NCBI GenBank assembly: GCA_964431965.1 | Contig: CAYSLU010000001.1 | Coordinates: 62,001-126,000, forward strand | Direction: 5' to 3' | From: CAYSLU01 sp964431965 | Lineage (GTDB): Bacteria; Verrucomicrobiota; Kiritimatiellia; CAIKKV01; CAYSLU01 | DNA length: 64,000 bases | The notes under the pieces: model-generated | Seen by the model: only the letters and a program-made list of their open reading frames with translations | Told to the model about the DNA's origin: nothing | Databases searched by the model: none | Program-made: the position numbers and the translations under genes | Part shown: piece by piece, positions 58,449 to 64,000 of the stretch | Layout: each line of letters starts with the position of its first letter | How positions within the stretch are numbered: the stretch's first letter is position 1

Positions 58449-58577
58449 GAAGCTGTGAGGAAATTGGCGGACGACACGGAGGTCGTCCCTCCAGAGCCGA
58501 AGAACAAGCCGTTCCCTCTGTTTGTGGAGGGTCGGGCTCTGTCCCGACCGTCCGGGCTCAACTCCTGCACAGCTTCC
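58431..58577. repeat. R1-type intergenic element, uninterrupted copy
   Basis: This copy is almost identical to the left and right parts of 52690-53027. It includes ggaggtcgtccctcc and tggagggtcgggctctgtcc and ends in cctgcacagcttcc. The agaagctgtgagga start and the tcctgcacagctt end are inverted repeats. It overlaps the last codons of copy C and forms the spacer before the toxin-antitoxin promoter. Confidence 0.65.
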
Positions 58578-58583
58578 CTCGCC

Positions 58584-58631
58584 TTTACGCCACGAGGGGA
58601 GTACGTATAGTGTCCAGTGTGGTAATACGTA
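58584..58631 (+). promoter_or_regulatory. promoter and operator of the DUF6364/VapC module
   Basis: TTTACG (58584-58589) and TATAGT (58606-58611) are 16 bp apart. A perfect inverted repeat tacgtat (58602-58608) and atacgta (58625-58631) spans the -10 box and the start region, with a 16-bp centre. It is a fitting site for repression by a ribbon-helix-helix antitoxin. Confidence 0.6.
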
Positions 58632-58645
58632 AGGGAGGATTGGTC

Positions 58646-58906
58646 ATGCCGGTGGTCAAGCTGACATTGAGCGCTGAGAAGGACCTGGTCGCAGAAGCCA
58701 AGACGTTCGCGGCACGTCGGAAGACAAGCGTGTCGGCCATGGTCTCGGGGTTTCTGCGCTCGCTGTCGCGACTTGAGGGCGGCCCGGCCGCATCCTTAGG
58801 GCCGATCACACGCCGGGCTTCAGGCATCGTCAAACTTCCGCCGGGGCGCTCCGACAAGGATCTTGTTGCCGATGCCTTGGTTGCCAAGTACGAGCGCCCG
58901 CGGTGA
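58646..58906 (+). CDS. DUF6364-type ribbon-helix-helix antitoxin
   Basis: The 86-residue protein begins MPVVKLTLSAEKDLVAEAKT, the strand-helix start of a ribbon-helix-helix. It continues RKTSVSAMVSGFLRSLSRLE, as in the DUF6364/VapB-like antitoxins. A GGGAGGATTGG ribosome site precedes it. The C-terminal part (RRASGIVKLPPGRSDKDLVA) would bind the toxin. The stop overlaps the toxin GTG. Confidence 0.85.
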   Translation: MPVVKLTLSAEKDLVAEAKTFAARRKTSVSAMVSGFLRSLSRLEGGPAASLGPITRRASGIVKLPPGRSDKDLVADALVAKYERPR

Positions 58907-59334
58907 AAGTCCTGGTTGACACCCATGTCCTGCTGGATGTGCTCGCGCGTCGCGAGGCGTTCTACGCGGCAGCGGCGGAGATCTGGTCTTTGGCGGAACG
59001 CGGGGAAGTACACGCGGTGGTGTCTGCGATCAGTTTCAATAACGTCTACTACGTCGTGCGTCGAGCGGAAGGCCGCGTGAGAGCAGAGAAGGTCATGCGC
59101 CTGATTCGGGACGTGTTTGAGCCCGTCCCCCCCGACGGCCAGATCATCAATCAAGCCATTGATTCGGGCATGGACGACTTCGAGGATGCCGTTCAGTTTC
59201 ATTCGGCGATCCGCGCCAGAGCGTCCTGCCTGGTGACTCGGAATCTCGATCACTTCCCGAAGTCGGATCTGCCCATCCTCTCGCCGGAGGCGTTCCTCTC
59301 GCTGTGGCGAACCAAGACAGGCCGCGGAACCTGA
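58903..59334 (+). CDS. PIN-domain toxin (VapC-like)
   Basis: The 143-residue protein starts at GTG 58903, overlapping the antitoxin stop. It has the PIN fold with VLVDTHVLLDVLARREAFYA (Asp6 and Asp11), SAISFNNVYYVVRRAEGRV and the acidic AIDSGMDDFEDAVQFHSAIR. It also has LVTRNLDHFPKSDLPILSPE, where R-N-x-x-H-F is characteristic. It is a ribonuclease toxin paired with the DUF6364-type antitoxin. This is the fourth toxin-antitoxin module of the window, far from the other three. Confidence 0.92.
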   Translation: MKVLVDTHVLLDVLARREAFYAAAAEIWSLAERGEVHAVVSAISFNNVYYVVRRAEGRVRAEKVMRLIRDVFEPVPPDGQIINQAIDSGMDDFEDAVQFHSAIRARASCLVTRNLDHFPKSDLPILSPEAFLSLWRTKTGRGT

Positions 59335-59459
59335 AGTACAGCGTTACGTGGCGCGCACCGTACATCGGCAGACCTCTCGGCTTGCGCGGGAGGGGCGCGT
59401 GCCGGGAGGCTCGTGCCACGGGCCGGGCTCGTAGCGCCGGCCTGCGATCGCGTCGGGCC
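59335..59459. repeat. partial copy of the double-hairpin repeat
   Basis: The spacer contains ctcggcttgcgcgggagggg and gccgggaggctcgtgccacg, a shortened version of the double-hairpin core from the 5' cassettes. It separates the convergent VapC and large hypothetical genes, so this repeat type is not confined to the tandem genes. Confidence 0.5.
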
Positions 59460-61631
59460 TCAGCGCGGCTTCGCCGCTGCGATGGTGTAGGCGCAGCGGA
59501 CGGGCTCCTTGAGGGGAGCGGGCTGAGTGGCTCCGTGGCGCAGGTCGATCATGACGTTCCGGCACTTGGCCGTGGTCAGGTAGCGGTCCTGCCAGACACC
59601 CGGCGAGAGCTTCACGCTCTGGGGCTTGTCGAACTTGATCTGGACCGCCCCTGAGAATCGCGTGACCCGGACAGCCTGGACTTCCGCCGTCAGGTTGGTG
59701 TCGGCCGCGAGCCACTTGCCGCCCACCTGCAGCTCGATGCTCACGGCGGCGTTGGTGGTTTCCTTGTCACCCAGATACACGGGGATCGTCTCGTACAACT
59801 CGGCGACCGAGTCACGGCCATCGCTGCTGATGGCGGTCTCGACGCGCACGGCCTTCTCGTCGATCCGCAGCGTGCGCGCATAGTCGATCCGGCCCGCCAG
59901 GCTCTCCTCGGCGGGGGACTCCACGGCTGGAATCGGGCCGCTGACCTGCGCGGTGAACCCGCCCTTGACGGTCGTGTTGGTGACGACGGGGCTGGCGATG
60001 CGGCCGGAGGAGAAGACCTTGCCGTCCGCCGTGCACCCGGACACGGCATGGATCGGCCACAGCCGCCAGACAGCGTTCGAGTCGAAGCACAGCGTGTTCG
60101 TCCCGCGCATGGTGATGGCTGAGCGCCGGGCGAGCAGCGCCGGGCCGGCCTCCGGCGTCCAGAACGCGGCGAGCTGTCCGCCGCCGAATCCCATCGGGCC
60201 CTTGTACTGAGCCATTCCGCTGCCGGGTGCCGGCTTGCTGACGGGGCCGACGTGCAGAATCGCCGCAAACGTGGGGCGCTTGGCTGAGATGAAGGCGTCG
60301 CCCATGGTGACGAGGTACGGCTCCGGCCGCAGAACCGGAAGCTTCAGCATCGGCGAGTCCTGCTTCTGCAACTCGGCCAGGTGAGCGTACGCGCCCGGAC
60401 GGTAGAACTCGTAGCCGGGGTTGACTTCGACCGGGTAGTTGTAGCCGTTGGGGAAGATCCGCCAGTGCCACTTGTAGCCCCGGAGCTCCTCGTTCCGCAG
60501 GTAGCGCCCTTCGCCCTTTTCGTTGTAGCGCTTTCCGTCGGGGAACGTGTACGGCGCGTTCTTGAGGCCATGCAGATGATCGTTGAAGGTCTGAGTTCGG
60601 CGGAGCATTGCCCCCGAGAGATCGTCCGTCGTGGGGATCCGGGCCAGGCAGAACGCTTCGTCGGTCAGCATGGCGGCGGCCAGGTCGCGCGTGCCGTCCC
60701 AGTGCCACTGATCCTCGCAGGCGGGCGAGCCCAGCCGGCTGTTGAAGGCGCTGGGGCCGGTGATTTTCCCGTCGGGCTCCGGGAGCGTCAGGTGTGCCCG
60801 CAGGCGATAAATCCGGTCCACCGCTTCCTTCGCGAACGGCCAGTCGGACGCCAGCGCCAGCCAGACGGTCCAGAAGTTGGCCATGCCGCCGAAGCCCGTG
60901 TCAAACCCGCCCGCTTCCGTCCAGTAGCCGGCCGGATTGAAGAAGCGCGGATCCGTGCACACCGTGCGCGCATAGGACTCGGCCTGCTTGGTGAAGTCGG
61001 CATCGCCGGTTGCGCGCGCCACATACCAGAGCGCGACGGCGGCGCTCATCTCGTAGTCGCACTCCTCGCCCTTGGGGCCGAGGGCGAGAATCTTGCGGCC
61101 CAGGCTGAGGAGCCCGCTCTCGTACGCCTTCTGGACGGCAGGCGGGAGCTCGCCCTTGAACACCGGGTAGGCGCTGCCGGCCGTGATCAGGTGGTAGCCG
61201 AGCCAGTCGGACCGCGCGGTTGCGGCATTCGTCTCGATGTAGCTGTCGACCATCATCAGCTTCACCGAGGCGGTGACGAACGCCCGCATCTTCAGCTCGC
61301 GGTTGTCGCGGTAGAGATTGGCGGGCGAGTCCCACTGGATGAAGGTCGCCATGGATTCCTCCCACACCGGCGGGACGATGATCGCGTTGGTCCGCTCGAT
61401 CGTGGTCAGCAGGAAGTTGAGCGAGGGGCAGTTGACCGCGCCGATGCCCCGCTTGCCGCCGACGTGGGGCTGCTGCAGCATCGCCATGATGTGTGTGCGG
61501 TACTGGTGCTCCAGGTTCGTGTCCGCCATGGCGGGCGCCGGCAGCCGGTTGGTGATGCCGTGCTCGAAGTCCTTTTCCGTCAGCGTCGCCATGTGCTGGC
61601 GCAGCACGCGCTGGTACTCCTGGGCCTGCGG
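59460..61631 (-). CDS. large protein of unknown function, 5' end lost in gap
   Basis: About 723 residues are visible and the frame is open into the gap (PQAQEYQRVLRQHMATLTEK), so the N-terminus is missing. The first ~400 residues are helical and toroid-like (MRAFVTASVKLMMVDSYIET, AVQKAYESGLLSLGRKILAL, AAAVALWYVARATGD-type helices, FGGMANFWTVWLALASDWPF). The last ~300 are beta-rich (LPVLRPEPYLVTMGDAFISA, VETAISSDGRDSVAELYETI, VQIKFDKPQSVKLSPGVWQD). This helical-barrel plus beta-sandwich plan is that of many polysaccharide lyases and glycosidases, but I cannot name a family or catalytic residue. It lies downstream of the second giant propeller gene on the same strand. Confidence 0.7.
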   Translation of the reverse strand, partial: PQAQEYQRVLRQHMATLTEKDFEHGITNRLPAPAMADTNLEHQYRTHIMAMLQQPHVGGKRGIGAVNCPSLNFLLTTIERTNAIIVPPVWEESMATFIQWDSPANLYRDNRELKMRAFVTASVKLMMVDSYIETNAATARSDWLGYHLITAGSAYPVFKGELPPAVQKAYESGLLSLGRKILALGPKGEECDYEMSAAVALWYVARATGDADFTKQAESYARTVCTDPRFFNPAGYWTEAGGFDTGFGGMANFWTVWLALASDWPFAKEAVDRIYRLRAHLTLPEPDGKITGPSAFNSRLGSPACEDQWHWDGTRDLAAAMLTDEAFCLARIPTTDDLSGAMLRRTQTFNDHLHGLKNAPYTFPDGKRYNEKGEGRYLRNEELRGYKWHWRIFPNGYNYPVEVNPGYEFYRPGAYAHLAELQKQDSPMLKLPVLRPEPYLVTMGDAFISAKRPTFAAILHVGPVSKPAPGSGMAQYKGPMGFGGGQLAAFWTPEAGPALLARRSAITMRGTNTLCFDSNAVWRLWPIHAVSGCTADGKVFSSGRIASPVVTNTTVKGGFTAQVSGPIPAVESPAEESLAGRIDYARTLRIDEKAVRVETAISSDGRDSVAELYETIPVYLGDKETTNAAVSIELQVGGKWLAADTNLTAEVQAVRVTRFSGAVQIKFDKPQSVKLSPGVWQDRYLTTAKCRNVMIDLRHGATQPAPLKEPVRCAYTIAAAKPR

Positions 61632-61731
61632 NNNNNNNNNNNNNNNNNNNNNNNNNNNNNNNNNNNNNNNNNNNNNNNNNNNNNNNNNNNNNNNNNNNNN
61701 NNNNNNNNNNNNNNNNNNNNNNNNNNNNNNN
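61632..61731. other. assembly gap (100 N)
   Basis: The gap separates the stop of the second giant propeller gene (61735) from the truncated 5' end of the large hypothetical gene. No overlap between its flanks is visible, so its true length is unknown. Confidence 0.9.
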
Positions 61732-61734
61732 CCG

Positions 61735-64000
61735 TCAGTCCGTCTCGCTCGGGCGGAAGGCGATGGTGCATTGGATCGCCTGCATGCAGGTGCAGCCCGA
61801 GCCGGCTTCCGGCTGCACGACGATCCCGCCGGCCGGGATGATGTTGATGAAGCAGCCGGCCCGGATGCCGGGGAACGAGCCGTCGGTCCCGCCGATCACA
61901 TTCCGCCAGCCGCCGCGGAAGAACACATAGGCGTCGCAGGCGGACGGCGTGCCGCAGGAACCGCCGTAGCCCCGGGCGATGGCCCAGGGAGCATCTTTGC
62001 CGGTTCGCGGGTCCGGCTGCTGGAGGATCGCGCCGGTCCGCAAGCTGCGGAGATAGGGGCCGGCGAGCAGCATGTCGCGAATGATCATGGGCCGGTTAAG
62101 GTTGCCGACCGGCTCCGACCAGAGCACATGGCCATCGCGCGTCGAGAGCGCCACGGCCCGCCTCATGACGGCATCTTCCGGGGGCTTGTCGTGCTTGTGG
62201 TACGACGCGGCCAGCACCAGGACCCCGTCCTTGCAGAGGGCCTGCAGCTCCGCGAAGCCGGGCGCCTGCCGGGGATCCGGATCGCGATCCCATAGACCGC
62301 AACCGGTCAGGTCCTGCTCCTTCTCCCAGGCCGGCTGGCCGGTCGCGGCGTCCAGGGCGACGACGGTGCGGACGAGCGGTGTTGCGCCGGGCCGCTTGAC
62401 CACCTGACCGAGGCGGTTGATGGTGGTATCGGAATCGCCTGACGGAGCCACCGCGGCGGCGGCCGCGGTCGACTGGCCGCGGTTATCGACGAAGAACAGG
62501 CGGCCGTCGGCCATGGCGATCGTCGAGTCACGGATCTCCTTCCCGCGGTACACCCAGAGTTTTTTTCCGGACTCGATGTCGAGGGCAAAGACCGCATCGC
62601 TGAAGCGCGAGCCGGCGGTTGTGCCGCCGTACAGCTTGAGCGCCCGGCTCGCGCCGAAGCCGTTCGTGCCCCGATCGCCGCTCTTCGTGCTCCCGAACAG
62701 GATGCCGTCCGCGACGGCCACATAGCCCCAGGGAGGATGCGACCCGTCGGCCGCCGCCGGGGTCTCATACACGGTCTTCGTTCGGCCGGTCAGGGCATCG
62801 AGCGCGTGGCACTGCGAGCCCGCTACCACGAACAGGCTGTTTGTCGTGCAGGCGAGACTCCCGGAAAAGGCAGGCATGCCCAGGCGGATGGCGCCCGGGA
62901 TCTCGCGCTCCCAGTACCGGACGCCGTTGTAGGCGTCGAACGAAAGCAGAATGCTCTTGTGCTCCGCGAACTTCCATCCCTGGTAGAACACGCGCCCGTT
63001 CATGACCAGCGGTGAGACGCTGCGCTGATGTCGCTCGGGAGCTTCGTCGGCGCCCGGCGCGCCGAACCAGAGAACGCCCAGCGGGCCCTTGACCCGCTGA
63101 TCGCCCGACGCGCCGGTGTTGCCGGCATCGGCGTAGCAATGCGTCCACCAGCCGGATCCTTCGAGAACCCCGCGGACCAGCTTCGCCCACGGAGCGCCGC
63201 CCGGAAGTACCGCGATGTCGCGCGTCAAGGCGCCTTCCTTTTCCCAGAGTCTGAGTGCCGCCGCGTCGGACGGGCTTCCCGCCGAGGGAGCGGACACGGA
63301 CCCCAGCATCAGCACGCCCCCGCACGGCTTTAGGACGCGCAGCAGTTCGCCGGCGACCGCCGGCTTTTCGCCGGGCCCTCCGATGTGAANNNNNNNNNNN
63401 NNNNNNNNNNNNNNNNNNNNNNNNNNNNNNNNNNNNNNNNNNNNNNNNNNNNNNNNNNNNNNNNNNNNNNNNNNNNNNNNNNNNNNNNNCGGTTCCGCCG
63501 GCCATGTTTCGATGGCCGCTGGCTGCGGAGCGCGCGATGGAGGCGGGTTCCTCGCGAAGCAGTGGATGGCGCCCTGCGTGGTGCTGACGAGGAGACGGCC
63601 CCCGGCGACCGCCAGGCCAGCGGCCTCGCCCTTGACGCTGGCTTTCCAGAGTTCCTTGCCGTCGCGTGCATCCAACAGGACCACCTCATCCCTGCAACCG
63701 GCCACCAGCCGATCGCCGGCCAGAATCATGGATACCAGGCCCGGGTGTCTGTACGTCCAGCGGGTGCTGTCCGTCTTGAGCGGTGTATCCTTCCGGGGCG
63801 CCGCGTCACGGGCCGCCCGGTCAACCGCCGTCACCTGATCGCAGTTCGTGCCGTCGAGCCGGGCACCGGCGAGCGGAAGGGGTTTCCCGACCAGCGTGTA
63901 ATAGGTGTCCGGCGTGGCGATGAGTCTCCGAACGGGGGTCCATTGGGACAGGGGCTCGCCCGTTTCCGTATCGTAGGCGTACAGGGTGTTCTGCGTTCCG
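61735..64000 (-). CDS. propeller / (methyltransferase-like) / propeller fusion, copy 2, running off the window
   Basis: The frame stays open to the right edge (for example GTQNTLYAYDTETGEPLSQW), so the 5' end is outside. The order of domains equals that of the gene at 39736. An N-terminal propeller part (LDARDGKELWKASVKG) comes first, then the 100-N gap. Next is LLRVLKPCGGVLMLGSVSAP, the last strand of the methyltransferase-like domain, then a second propeller (LSFDAYNGVRYWEREIPGAI, VFALDIESGKKLWVYRGKEI). The C-terminus CFINIIPAGGIVVQPEAGSG, then CTCMQAIQC, has the same Cys pattern as copy 1. Alignment with copy 1 shows that most of the inserted domain lies in the gap. Confidence 0.85.
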   Translation of the reverse strand, partial: GTQNTLYAYDTETGEPLSQWTPVRRLIATPDTYYTLVGKPLPLAGARLDGTNCDQVTAVDRAARDAAPRKDTPLKTDSTRWTYRHPGLVSMILAGDRLVAGCRDEVVLLDARDGKELWKASVKGEAAGLAVAGGRLLVSTTQGAIHCFARNPPPSRAPQPAAIETWPAEPXXXXXXXXXXXXXXXXXXXXXXXXXXXXXXXXXXHIGGPGEKPAVAGELLRVLKPCGGVLMLGSVSAPSAGSPSDAAALRLWEKEGALTRDIAVLPGGAPWAKLVRGVLEGSGWWTHCYADAGNTGASGDQRVKGPLGVLWFGAPGADEAPERHQRSVSPLVMNGRVFYQGWKFAEHKSILLSFDAYNGVRYWEREIPGAIRLGMPAFSGSLACTTNSLFVVAGSQCHALDALTGRTKTVYETPAAADGSHPPWGYVAVADGILFGSTKSGDRGTNGFGASRALKLYGGTTAGSRFSDAVFALDIESGKKLWVYRGKEIRDSTIAMADGRLFFVDNRGQSTAAAAAVAPSGDSDTTINRLGQVVKRPGATPLVRTVVALDAATGQPAWEKEQDLTGCGLWDRDPDPRQAPGFAELQALCKDGVLVLAASYHKHDKPPEDAVMRRAVALSTRDGHVLWSEPVGNLNRPMIIRDMLLAGPYLRSLRTGAILQQPDPRTGKDAPWAIARGYGGSCGTPSACDAYVFFRGGWRNVIGGTDGSFPGIRAGCFINIIPAGGIVVQPEAGSGCTCMQAIQCTIAFRPSETD
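63390..63489. other. assembly gap (100 N), underestimated
   Basis: Relative to copy 1 at 39736, about 97 residues (~290 bases) are missing here, so the true gap should be roughly three times the placeholder. Confidence 0.7.

Noticed and set aside
1..64000. tRNA or rRNA genes
   Set aside because: No tRNA cloverleaf with a T-loop GTTCGAATC-type sequence or rRNA segment was recognised by eye in any spacer; a covariance-model search would be needed for certainty.

Overview
The window is a GC-rich, heterotrophic bacterial scaffold, most likely a metagenome assembly, because it contains one 10-N and four 100-N gaps. The gene set suggests the PVC superphylum (Kiritimatiellota, Lentisphaerota or Planctomycetota-like). 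It includes a sulfatase, several secreted or cytosolic glycan-processing proteins, Gfo/Idh/MocA and SDR enzymes, very large PQQ-type beta-propeller proteins whose C-terminal Cys motif I recall from that group, and many palindromic intergenic repeats. The taxonomy is an inference; there is no rRNA or tRNA gene to settle it.

Layout. 1-8.3 kb is mainly housekeeping: an oxidoreductase pair, proBA for proline synthesis, a ferredoxin-fused electron-transfer flavoprotein (etfBA, with a clear promoter) and an S51-type peptidase. 8.4-14.7 kb holds a secreted GH42-like protein, a sulfatase, an outer-membrane barrel protein and two gene remnants (RHS core, winged helix). 14.8-26.2 kb is a tightly overlapping redox operon: two PQQ-type propeller proteins, an NHL protein, NapG-like and NapH-like Fe-S proteins, a NuoE-NuoF fusion, a second NuoF and a 2Fe-2S/GltD-like flavoprotein. 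It ends in a perfect 28-bp palindromic terminator. 27.4-29.4 kb packs three toxin-antitoxin modules (MazEF, BrnT/BrnA, Phd/VapC). 31-39.5 kb is a cytosolic carbohydrate-processing cluster (kelch propeller, alpha/beta hydrolase, GH20-like, a second TIM barrel, a GH74-like Asp-box protein). 39.7-42.9 kb and 61.7-64 kb are two copies of a giant propeller / methyltransferase-like / propeller fusion. 44.7-50.4 kb is a nine-gene arsenic operon with its own redox relay (arsR, permease, small thioredoxin, DGC protein, anchored thioredoxin, ccdA, acr3, arsM, arsC). 53.5-58.4 kb carries three tandem secreted helical-repeat proteins sharing an almost identical 5' cassette, followed by a fourth toxin-antitoxin module.

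How the genes work together. The redox operon looks like a route linking cytosolic NADH and ferredoxin (NuoEF, GltD-like) to the membrane quinone pool and periplasmic Fe-S/propeller proteins (NapGH-like, PQQ-type, NHL). The arsenic operon couples arsenate reduction, methylation and efflux to thiol electron supply.

Intergenic DNA is rich in non-autonomous elements. One 133-134 bp family has two copies, each flanked by a 9-bp direct repeat. Another, 144 bp long, is flanked by a perfect 10-bp repeat. Two further palindrome families also occur. Several assembly gaps can be judged from the sequence: the gap at 50980 is false (55-bp overlap), while those at 33198 and 63390 must be longer than drawn.
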